From: DASQWC01 sp035640475
GTDB lineage: Bacteria > Actinomycetota > JAICYB01
Direction: 5' to 3'
DNA: 8,941 bases
Assembly: GCA_035640475.1 (NCBI GenBank)
Contig: DASQWC010000147.1
Location: forward strand, 1-8,941
Of this stretch, positions 1-6,060 are shown piece after piece. The notes under the pieces are model-generated. The model saw only the letters and a list, made by a program, of their open reading frames with translations. It did not search any database and was not told where the DNA came from. The position numbers were made by a program, and so were the translations under genes. The stretch's first letter is position 1. Every line of letters starts with the position of its first letter.

Positions 1-1
1 C

Positions 2-1531
2 CCGCCGGCCGGCGCGGCGACGTTCGTCGTCACGGGTCACGGCTGGGGACACGGCGTCGGCTTCAGCCAGTACGGCGCCTACGGATACGCGCAGAAGGGC
101 TTCGGCTACGCGAAGATCATCCTGCACTACTTCCCCGGTACGACACTCGGCGACGCGCCCGTTTCACGCGTGCGCGTGCTGCTGACGAGCGGAGTGAAAT
201 CCCTCAAGCTCGGCGCCGCGGAGGACTTCCGCGTGCGTGACGGGAGCGGAGCGGTGCACGATGTCGTCGCCGGTGCGTACACGCTGACGCCGGCACTCAA
301 GCTGAAGGTAGACGGGGAAGACAAGGCGAAGGCGCTGCCGCCGCCGTTGCTCTTCCAGCCCGCAGGAGGATCGCTCGAGCTGAAGCGCCGCTACCGCGGG
401 TCGATCCAGATCGACGTCGTTTCGGGACGTCTGCGCGCGATCAACGTCGTCGGCCTCGAGCAGTACCTGTATGGAGTCGTGCCGTCCGAAATGCCCAACA
501 CGTGGCACCCCGAGGCGCTCAAGGCGCAGGCGGTCGCGGCGCGGTCGTACGCGCTGGCAACGCGCAAGATCGGCCCGTTCGACCTCTATCCCGACACGCG
601 CAGCCAGGTCTACCTCGGCATCGACCACGAGAAGCCGTCCACGACCGCGGCCGTGGACGCCACCGCGGGCAAAGTCTTGCTGTTCGAGGGCCAGGTGGCG
701 AAGACGTTCTTCTTCTCCACGTCCGGCGGCCGCACCGCGTCGGCGGAAGACGTCTGGGGCAAGCCCGTGCCGTACCTCGTTTCGGTGCCGGACCCGTACG
801 ACTCGATCTCGCCGTATCACAACTGGGGGCCCTTCGCTTTCACGGGCGCGAAGCTCGCGCGAGTGCTGAAGATGTCGGGACGCGTGCTCGATTTGCGTCC
901 CGAGCTGAACTCGTCGGGGCGGATCGAAACGCTCACGGTCGTCGGAACGAAGGGCTCCGTGTCCGTGCCGGGCAACGATCTCCGCCGGCGGCTCGGACTC
1001 CGCTCGACGTGGTTCAGCGTCGGCGTACTCTCGCTGAACGCGCCGCCCGCCGCGGTCGTCTACGGCAGCCGCGCTCGTTTGACGGGAATTGCACGCGGAG
1101 TTCCGCAGGCGGTGCTCCAGCAGCGAGACGGCAGCGCCTGGGAGGAGGTCGGGGCCGCCAAGGCAGACAGGACGGGAGCCGTGAGCTTCGTGGTGAAGCC
1201 TGCCACCACGACTCGCTACCGACTTGCGAGCGGCAAGGTCACGGCTCCACCGGTGCGCGTGCCGGTGGCGCCGCTGATCCGCTTTTACCCGACGCGCACG
1301 CCCGATCAACTGCGCGGCTATGTGCGGCCACGCTCGCTGGCGGGTGCGAGGGTCGTGATCCAGAGGCAGCAGGGCGAGGGCTGGCTGACCCTCGCGCAGA
1401 CGACCGTCGCCGACGACGCCAACTTCCTCGCCAGGCTGCAGCTCAGCACCGGCGTGTATCGCGCCAGGGTCAGCTCGGGCCACGGGTACGTGACCGGCAC
1501 GAGTCCGGTACTCCAGGTCTCGTCTTCGTGA
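2..1531 (+). CDS. SpoIID/LytB-domain peptidoglycan hydrolase, 5' end missing
   Basis: The frame is open from base 2, so the true start and presumably a signal peptide lie left of the window; a GTG at 170 is internal because conserved sequence precedes it. SpoIID proteins are membrane-associated or exported lytic transglycosylases that cut peptidoglycan glycan strands. Numbered from base 2, residues 11-19 read GHGWGHGVG, followed by FSQYGAYGYA and an ILHYFPGT motif. The SpoIID core follows, with LEQYLYGVVPSEMP and an EALKAQAVAARSYA segment (E163 in SEMP matches the proposed catalytic glutamate region), then STSGGRTASAEDVW near residues 239-252. From about residue 345 to the end are two beta-sandwich-like segments, the first containing TTTRYRL, which look like wall- or glycan-binding modules. 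The GHGxGxSQ block precedes the core, whereas in Bacillus SpoIID it follows it; to my knowledge this order is usual in actinobacterial members. The TGA overlaps the start of the protease gene. Family call is firm; the biological role in this organism is unknown. Confidence 0.93.
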   Translation, partial: PPAGAATFVVTGHGWGHGVGFSQYGAYGYAQKGFGYAKIILHYFPGTTLGDAPVSRVRVLLTSGVKSLKLGAAEDFRVRDGSGAVHDVVAGAYTLTPALKLKVDGEDKAKALPPPLLFQPAGGSLELKRRYRGSIQIDVVSGRLRAINVVGLEQYLYGVVPSEMPNTWHPEALKAQAVAARSYALATRKIGPFDLYPDTRSQVYLGIDHEKPSTTAAVDATAGKVLLFEGQVAKTFFFSTSGGRTASAEDVWGKPVPYLVSVPDPYDSISPYHNWGPFAFTGAKLARVLKMSGRVLDLRPELNSSGRIETLTVVGTKGSVSVPGNDLRRRLGLRSTWFSVGVLSLNAPPAAVVYGSRARLTGIARGVPQAVLQQRDGSAWEEVGAAKADRTGAVSFVVKPATTTRYRLASGKVTAPPVRVPVAPLIRFYPTRTPDQLRGYVRPRSLAGARVVIQRQQGEGWLTLAQTTVADDANFLARLQLSTGVYRARVSSGHGYVTGTSPVLQVSSS

Positions 1532-2982
1532 GGACGACAGCCGCCGTAGCGCTCGCGCTGCTACTGGCGCCGGCCGCGCTTGCAACTCCCGTTCGCGCGA
1601 GCTTCACGCCCAACGACCCACTCGCGGGAAAGCAGTTCTACCTCGCGCAAGACCACGCGTTCGACGCCTTCGGCGGAGACCTGCCGGACGTCAGCCCGGT
1701 CCGCGTCGCGATCATCGACTCGGGTCTCGACGGCGGCCATCCGGAATTCCCCCGCTCACGCATCTGGGCGGCCCGGAGCTGGGTCGGTGGGAGCGCGCTC
1801 ACCGACGAGGAGGGTCATGGCACCTTCGTCGCGGGCGTGATCGCGGCGACGCTCAACAACAACGAGGGAATCGCCGGCATGGCGTTTCCCGCCCAGCTCG
1901 TGATTGCCAAGATCGCGCGTTCGGATCAGACGATCGAGGTCCGCGACGAGGCAGAGGCGATCCGCTGGGCGGTCGACATGGGCGCACGCGTGATCAACCT
2001 CTCCATCGGCGGGCTGCGCGACCCGTTCAATGCACGGCGCGACACGTTCTCGCGCGCCGAGGCAAGCGCTATCGCCTACGCCGTCAAGCGCGGAGCGGTG
2101 CTCGTCGCGGCAGTGGGGAACTCCGACGAGGCACCGAAGACGCCGTGGCCGTACGCCAGTTATCCGGCTGCTCTCCCACACGTGCTCGGTGTCAGCGCGC
2201 TGACACCGAGCGGAAGCGTGCCGAGCTTCTCCAACCGCGATCGCATCTACAACGACATCTCGGCGCCCGGACAGGAGATCTATTCGACGCTCCCACGCGC
2301 ATTGACGTCGTTTCGTCCGCTGTGCCAGAACCAGGGCTATTCCGACTGCGGGCCCGACGAGTTCCGCCATGCTGCGGGAACCTCGTTCGCGGCGCCGCAG
2401 GTGACCGCGGCGGCGGCGGTACTGCTCGCCCTGAAGCCGAGTCTTCAGCCGGACCAGGTCGTGAACATCCTCGAGCGTTCCGCGACGGACGTCAACGCCT
2501 CGAACGGCTGCAAGCCCTGTCCGCTACTGCGCGATCCCTTGAGCGGGTGGGGTCGCTTGGACGTCGCGAGGGCAATCGGCGCACTCGACGGCGTTCTGCC
2601 GTCACCCGATCACCTGGAGCCAAACGACGATGCGGGCGGAAACGCAGCGCGCATCTCCGCCAGGGTCAAGACCGTGAAGGCGACGATCGACTTCTGGGAC
2701 GACCAGGTCGACGTCTATCGCATGCAGCTCCGGAAGCGGCAGCGGGTCGTGCTCACGCTCAACGGCCCCGCGGGAACCTCCTCGAATCTTCTGCTCTGGC
2801 GGCCGGGGACGAAGCGGGTCGGCGACCTCCGGACGCAACATCTCCGCGCGGCGCAATCGATCGGGCCCGGCTCATCCCACAGGCTCGGGTATCGAGCCTC
2901 GGCGACCGGCTGGTACTACATCGAGGTGAAGCTGCCGTCACGCGGCGTCGGCCCGTATGAGCTGATGATCGCGCGCCGCTAA
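1528..2982 (+). CDS. Secreted subtilisin-like (S8) serine protease with C-terminal PPC-type domain
   Basis: The protein has 484 residues. The GTG at 1528 is chosen because it overlaps the preceding TGA by four bases (GTGA) and opens a clean signal peptide: MRTT, a hydrophobic run AVALALLLAPAALA, and likely cleavage after ALA near residue 19. The open frame upstream of 1528 only shadows the SpoIID gene. The S8 triad is complete: D64 in AIIDSG, H97 in EGHGTFVAG and S286 in GTSFAAPQ. N198 in AAVGNSD fits the oxyanion-hole asparagine. No long propeptide separates the signal peptide from the catalytic domain (only about 35 residues), and the sequence TPNDPLAGKQFYL resembles the start of mature subtilases. 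Residues ~362-484, beginning LEPNDD and ending GPYELMIARR, match the bacterial pre-peptidase C-terminal (PPC) beta-sandwich. Two cysteines near 2329-2348 and two near 2509-2520 could form disulfides outside the cell. No strong Shine-Dalgarno precedes the GTG, so translation probably couples to spoIID. The stop overlaps the convergent acyltransferase stop. The substrate is unknown; wall or envelope protein turnover is an inference. Confidence 0.95.
   Translation: MRTTAAVALALLLAPAALATPVRASFTPNDPLAGKQFYLAQDHAFDAFGGDLPDVSPVRVAIIDSGLDGGHPEFPRSRIWAARSWVGGSALTDEEGHGTFVAGVIAATLNNNEGIAGMAFPAQLVIAKIARSDQTIEVRDEAEAIRWAVDMGARVINLSIGGLRDPFNARRDTFSRAEASAIAYAVKRGAVLVAAVGNSDEAPKTPWPYASYPAALPHVLGVSALTPSGSVPSFSNRDRIYNDISAPGQEIYSTLPRALTSFRPLCQNQGYSDCGPDEFRHAAGTSFAAPQVTAAAAVLLALKPSLQPDQVVNILERSATDVNASNGCKPCPLLRDPLSGWGRLDVARAIGALDGVLPSPDHLEPNDDAGGNAARISARVKTVKATIDFWDDQVDVYRMQLRKRQRVVLTLNGPAGTSSNLLLWRPGTKRVGDLRTQHLRAAQSIGPGSSHRLGYRASATGWYYIEVKLPSRGVGPYELMIARR
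2184..2211. repeat. Perfect 28-bp palindrome inside the protease gene
   Basis: The left half GCTCGGTGTCAGCG is followed directly by its exact reverse complement CGCTGACACCGAGC, with no spacer. It codes for LGVSALTPS in the S8 protease, a segment just before the usual SFSN motif of subtilases. It could act as a binding site for a dimeric regulator or as an RNA hairpin, or it could be a coding coincidence. No poly-T tract follows on either strand, so an intrinsic terminator is unlikely. Confidence 0.9.
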
Positions 2983-3623
2983 GACAGCAGCTCGTCGGAC
3001 GGTACGTCGCGCAGCACGCGGGCCGGATTGCCGACGACGACGACGCGCGGCGGCACGTCCTTTACGACGACGGCTCCTGCACCGATAAACGCCTCGGCGC
3101 CGATTTCGATCGCGGGGCACAGCACCGCTCCGGCGCCGATGCGCGCCCCGCGCCGGATCCTCGGGCCTCTCCTCAGCTCGTGCCGCTTCTCGGTGCGGCC
3201 CATCAAGTTGTCGTTCGTCGTCTGTACGCACGGCGCGACGAAGACCTGCTCCTCGATCGTCGAGTAGGCGGTGATGTAGGCCATCGCCTGGATCTTCGTG
3301 AGGCGTCCGACACTCGTGTCGTTCTCGACCAGAGCTCCCCGTCCGATGACGACGTCATCGCCGACGTCGCAGCGCTCGCGCACACAAGCCTGGTCGCCGA
3401 CGATCACGCGTGCGCCGATGCGCGAGCCTGCGAAGACGATAGCTCCGGTCGAGACGATGGTTTCGGGCCCGAGCTCGAGCGGCGGCAGCTCTTCGCGCCG
3501 CGTCGTCGAACGCGACGACAACACGGGCTGCTTGCCGACCACGGCGCCGTCAAGGATCCTGCAACCGTCGCCGAGCACCGTTCCGGGATAGACGACGGCG
3601 CTCGTCGCGACTTCGGCGCTCAT
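2979..3623 (-). CDS. Left-handed beta-helix (hexapeptide-repeat) acyltransferase, WbpD/WlbB-like sugar N-acetyltransferase
   Basis: The product is 214 residues, made of imperfect hexapeptide repeats typical of a trimeric left-handed beta-helix that uses acetyl-CoA. Repeats run from about residue 5 to 30 (TSAVVYPGTVLGDGCRI) and again from about 50 to 190, with a charged insertion loop near 31-50. The C-terminal GAGAVVVKDVPP and VVGNPARV segments are the standard end of this family. TTNDNL near 135-140 and the following charged loop resemble the active-site region of WbpD/WlbB-type UDP-3-amino-uronate N-acetyltransferases; this assignment rests on operon context as well as sequence. The ATG at 3623 is chosen because AAGGA lies six bases upstream; a TTG at 3680 would add 19 residues without family features. 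It is the last gene of the sugar cassette, 57 bp after the oxidoreductase. The substrate could also be another amino sugar. Confidence 0.88.
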   Translation of the reverse strand: MSAEVATSAVVYPGTVLGDGCRILDGAVVGKQPVLSSRSTTRREELPPLELGPETIVSTGAIVFAGSRIGARVIVGDQACVRERCDVGDDVVIGRGALVENDTSVGRLTKIQAMAYITAYSTIEEQVFVAPCVQTTNDNLMGRTEKRHELRRGPRIRRGARIGAGAVLCPAIEIGAEAFIGAGAVVVKDVPPRVVVVGNPARVLRDVPSDELLS

Positions 3624-3629
3624 CTTCCA

Positions 3630-3634
3630 TCCTT
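3630..3634 (-). promoter_or_regulatory. Shine-Dalgarno deciding the acyltransferase start
   Basis: On the minus strand AAGGA sits six bases before the ATG at 3623. It favours that start over the upstream TTG at 3680, which directly follows the previous stop codon. Confidence 0.65.
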
Positions 3635-3645
3635 CATTTCCCCAG

Positions 3646-3661
3646 CGCCCCCCATGGGGCG
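3646..3661 (-). other. Small intercistronic hairpin
   Basis: CGCCCC-CCAT-GGGGCG forms a 6-bp GC stem with a 4-base loop in the 57-bp gap between the oxidoreductase and acyltransferase genes. No U-tract follows. It might tune expression or mRNA stability of the last gene, but in such GC-rich DNA it may mean nothing. Confidence 0.35.
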
Positions 3662-3680
3662 GGCCGCAGGCGCGCGACAA

Positions 3681-4625
3681 TCACGCGGGCACGGTTTCGA
3701 GCGAGGCCTGCAGTTGCTCGAGGGCCCGAACCACCGGAACAGCGTCGCGCGCCCCCTTCTGCGGGTCGCCGTCGCCGGCGACAAGCCTGAGGAAGTGCTG
3801 TGACTCCAGTCGCAACGGCTCCGTCGCGTCGATCTTCGGGCTGTAGATGTTGCCGGTGCGCGTCCGCCAGTTGTCGTAGACGGTGATCTTCCGCTCCCGC
3901 TCCATGTCGTCGAAGACCGCCATCTTGTCGTTGCCGACGACGGTGATGCGACGGATCTTGTGCGGATCGAGCCACGAGAGATGCATATGCGCCATCTTTC
4001 CGGACGGGAACCTGAGGTAGCAGAAGACAACGTCTTCGACCCCACCGGTGAGGAAGGCGTTGCCGTGCGCCCACGCCTCGCTCGGCTCCTCCTGGATGAG
4101 ATGGAGCAAGACGGAGAGATCGTGGACGCCGAGCGACCAGAGCGCGTTCTCGTTCGTTCTGAAGGTGCCGAGGTTCTGGCGATTGCCGTAGACGTAGAGC
4201 ACGTCACCGAGCTCGCCTGAATCGACGATCTCCTTCAGCTTCTGGACGGCGGGGTGGTACAGCAGCAGGTGACCCGGCATGAGAACGCGGCCGCGCTCCT
4301 CCGCGAGCTCGCACAGCTCCTCGAGCTCGGCGGCACGCATCGCCGGCGGCTTCTCGACGAACACGTGCTTGTCCGCCTCGAGCGCGCGGCGCGCGAGCTC
4401 GAAGTGTGTGGGCACTGGCGTTGCAATCACGACGGCGTCGACGCTGGCGTCCGCGAGCACATCGTCACAGCTGGCCGTCACCCGTGCCGTCGGATACCGC
4501 TGGATCAGCTCGGCGTGCTGCCGCTCGTCGATGTCGCACAGCCAGACGAGATCGGCGAGGTCGTCGAAGTTGCGGGCGAGATTCTTCCCCCACTGCCCAA
4601 GTCCGATCTGGGCCAGCCGTGCCAT
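3681..4625 (-). CDS. Gfo/Idh/MocA-family NAD(P)-dependent oxidoreductase, candidate UDP-sugar 3-dehydrogenase (WbpB/WlbA-like role)
   Basis: The product is 314 residues, close to the usual family length. The N-terminal Rossmann fold opens MARLAQIGLGQWGKN (GxGxxG at residues 8-13) and includes VVIATPVPTH near 65-74 and the family signature EKP at 91-93, where K92 is the expected catalytic lysine. The C-terminal alpha/beta domain contains LWSLGVHDLS near 162-171, in which H169 and D170 fit the substrate-site position of the family. The ATG at 4625 is chosen because it immediately precedes the Rossmann motif and lies two bases after the dehydrogenase stop; longer readings in this frame run antisense-free into the upstream gene and lack homology features. 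In WbpB/WlbA pathways such an enzyme oxidises C3 of UDP-GlcNAc uronate to the 3-keto sugar. The family is secure; the precise substrate is inferred from the neighbours on either side. It could be another sugar or cyclitol dehydrogenase. Confidence 0.9.
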   Translation of the reverse strand: MARLAQIGLGQWGKNLARNFDDLADLVWLCDIDERQHAELIQRYPTARVTASCDDVLADASVDAVVIATPVPTHFELARRALEADKHVFVEKPPAMRAAELEELCELAEERGRVLMPGHLLLYHPAVQKLKEIVDSGELGDVLYVYGNRQNLGTFRTNENALWSLGVHDLSVLLHLIQEEPSEAWAHGNAFLTGGVEDVVFCYLRFPSGKMAHMHLSWLDPHKIRRITVVGNDKMAVFDDMERERKITVYDNWRTRTGNIYSPKIDATEPLRLESQHFLRLVAGDGDPQKGARDAVPVVRALEQLQASLETVPA

Positions 4626-4627
4626 CC

Positions 4628-5884
4628 CTACAGCTTCCAGACTTTCCCGTTCCCGGTGCCGTTCCTGCCGGTCGCATTGCGCAGGTCGACGACGAGCTCC
4701 GCCCTGTCGATCAGATCGTCGTAGTCGATGTCGCTGTGCGCAGTCACGATGACGACGCAGTCGTATCCTTCGGGTGCGTACGCCGTAGAGCGCATCCCGT
4801 CGAACTCTTCGACGTGCGGGTCGTGATACGCGACGTCTGCGCCTGCCTTGCGCAGGAGCTGCATGATCTTCTCGGCCGGTGACTCGCGCACGTCGTTGAT
4901 GTCCGGCTTGTACGAGACACCGAGCACGAGGATGCGCGAACCCTTGAGCGACTTCCGCGCGCCGTGATTCAACGCCTGCGAGATGAGCGAGCGGCAGAAG
5001 TACGGCATGTTCGCGTTCACCTTCCCGGCCAGCTCGATGAACTCCGTGTAGAAGTCGTACTCGCGCGCCTTCCACGTCAGATAGAAGGGATCGATCGGGA
5101 TGCAGTGCCCGCCCAGGCCGGGCCCGGGCTTGAAGCTCATGAACCCGAACGGCTTGGACTCCGCCGCCTCGACGATCTCCCAGACGTCGAGATCCATGCG
5201 CTCGCACAGCTGCGCAAGCTCGTTCACGAGCGCGATGTTGACGGCGCGGAAGATGTTCTCGAGCAGCTTCGTCATCTCGGCGGCATCGGGTGACGAGAGG
5301 GGGACGACGGTATCCACCGCGCTGCGGTACAGCTCGGCCGCACGCTCCGTGCACGCCGCCGTCAGCCCGCCGACGAGCTTCGGCGTGTTCCGCGTCGTCC
5401 AGTCCTTTCGTCCCGGATCGACTCGCTCGGGGGAGAAGGCGAGATGAAAGTCCTCGCCCGCTCTCAGCCCGCTTCGTTCCAGGATCGGCTGAACGCACTC
5501 ACGCGTCGTGCCCGGATACGTCGTCGACTCCAGCACGACGATCTGGCCGGCGCGGAGCCGCTCGGCGATCTCCTCGACCGCGCGGCGGAGGATCGTGAGG
5601 TCCGGCTCGCGCTGGCTCGATAAAGGCGTTGGCAGCGCAATGAGGATCGCGTCCACGTCCTCGAGGGCGTCGTAGTCGGTCGTCGCGGCAAGGCGACCGT
5701 CGTCGACGAGCCTCTTGAGCGCACCTGATGTGACGTCGGCGATGTGACTTTTGCCGCCGTTGATGCCGTCGACGACCTTGGCGTCGATGTCGACGAGGAG
5801 CACCGTCTTTCCGGCCTCGGCGAAGGCCTGAGCGAGGGGCATGCCGACGTAGCCCGCACCCACGATGCCGACGTCCGTTTTCAT
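4628..5884 (-). CDS. UDP-N-acetylglucosamine 6-dehydrogenase-type nucleotide-sugar dehydrogenase (WbpA-like)
   Basis: The 418-residue product matches the UDP-Glc/GDP-Man dehydrogenase superfamily in full. The NAD-binding Rossmann motif GAGYVG lies at 9-14 with VDID at 31-34. ESTTYPGTT lies at 119-127, AFSPERVDPG at 149-158, and the central AEMTKLLEN segment carries K206 and N210. The catalytic cysteine is C261 within GPGLGGHCIPIDP, with D265. The C-terminal UDP-binding domain includes ILVLGVSYKPDINDVRESP. The REPDL and KPFGFMSFKPGPGLGGHCIPIDP style is that of UDP-GlcNAc 6-dehydrogenases (WbpA) rather than of UDP-glucose dehydrogenases, though substrate cannot be proved by eye. The enzyme makes UDP-GlcNAc uronate by two successive NAD-dependent oxidations in the cytoplasm. 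It is the first gene of the cassette, two bases ahead of the oxidoreductase. No Shine-Dalgarno is visible before the ATG, and the gap to the divergent tRNA is only 51 bp, so the mRNA may be leaderless. Confidence 0.93.
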   Translation of the reverse strand: MKTDVGIVGAGYVGMPLAQAFAEAGKTVLLVDIDAKVVDGINGGKSHIADVTSGALKRLVDDGRLAATTDYDALEDVDAILIALPTPLSSQREPDLTILRRAVEEIAERLRAGQIVVLESTTYPGTTRECVQPILERSGLRAGEDFHLAFSPERVDPGRKDWTTRNTPKLVGGLTAACTERAAELYRSAVDTVVPLSSPDAAEMTKLLENIFRAVNIALVNELAQLCERMDLDVWEIVEAAESKPFGFMSFKPGPGLGGHCIPIDPFYLTWKAREYDFYTEFIELAGKVNANMPYFCRSLISQALNHGARKSLKGSRILVLGVSYKPDINDVRESPAEKIMQLLRKAGADVAYHDPHVEEFDGMRSTAYAPEGYDCVVIVTAHSDIDYDDLIDRAELVVDLRNATGRNGTGNGKVWKL

Positions 5885-5935
5885 GCGCGCAGAAGGCTAC
5901 TTAGGGCCGACCGTGGCTACACTGTCGACCCGCTC
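5885..5935. promoter_or_regulatory. Divergent promoter region between sugar cassette and tRNA-Lys
   Basis: This 51-bp gap must serve the tRNA to the right, and the sugar cassette to the left unless that has a more distant start. On the plus strand TACACT at 5918-5923 fits an actinobacterial TAnnnT -10 box placed 12 bases before the tRNA. On the minus strand TAGCCT at 5894-5899 lies nine bases before the dehydrogenase ATG, a distance suited to leaderless transcription. Neither has a convincing -35 box, so both assignments are tentative. Confidence 0.35.
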
Positions 5936-6008
5936 GGGCCGTTAGCTCAGCTGGTAGAGCAGGGGACTCTTAATCCCAAGGTCGAAGGTTCGAATCCTTC
6001 ACGGCCCA
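5936..6008 (+). tRNA. tRNA-Lys (anticodon CTT)
   Basis: The 73-nt gene folds as a full cloverleaf. The acceptor stem is GGGCCGT (5936-5942) with ACGGCCC (6001-6007) and discriminator A at 6008. The D arm is GCTC/GAGC around an AGCTGGTA loop. The anticodon loop CTCTTAA (5967-5973) gives anticodon CTT, reading AAG lysine codons. The variable loop is AGGTC and the T arm is GAAGG-TTCGAAT-CCTTC. The terminal CCA is not encoded, so it would be added after transcription. Position 27-43 is a G-A mismatch (5962 with 5978), leaving four standard pairs in the anticodon stem. Confidence 0.97.
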
Positions 6009-6012
6009 CTGC

Positions 6013-6036
6013 GGCAGCAGCGGAGAACTTGCTGCC
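6013..6036. terminator. Hairpin between convergent tRNA-Lys and the large surface-protein gene
   Basis: GGCAGCA (6013-6019) pairs with TGCTGCC (6030-6036) across a 10-base loop. It begins five bases after the tRNA and lies 25 bases beyond the stop of the minus-strand gene, so it could end transcription from both sides. There is no T-run on either strand, so it is at best a non-canonical terminator, or a stability element. Confidence 0.4.
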
Positions 6037-6060
6037 TCGCGCGCGGATCGGCGCGGCCCT

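Noticed and set aside
502..1527. Extension of the protease frame upstream of 1528
   Set aside because: The extension is a low-complexity shadow of the SpoIID gene, whereas the GTG at 1528 begins a proper signal peptide.
164..1585. Long minus-strand open frame opposite the SpoIID gene
   Set aside because: It is arginine-rich, has no recognisable motif, and lies fully opposite a gene with clear family motifs; such frames arise from GC-rich codon bias.
3624..3680. TTG start at 3680 for the acyltransferase
   Set aside because: It adds 19 residues unlike the family, and the ATG at 3623 has an AAGGA six bases upstream.
4626..5498. Extension of the oxidoreductase frame upstream of 4625
   Set aside because: It overlaps the well-supported dehydrogenase gene in another frame on the same strand, and the Rossmann motif begins just after the ATG at 4625.
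5936..6008. tRNA-Lys as an integration site of a mobile element
   Set aside because: No second copy of the tRNA 3' end, integrase gene or composition break is visible in the window.
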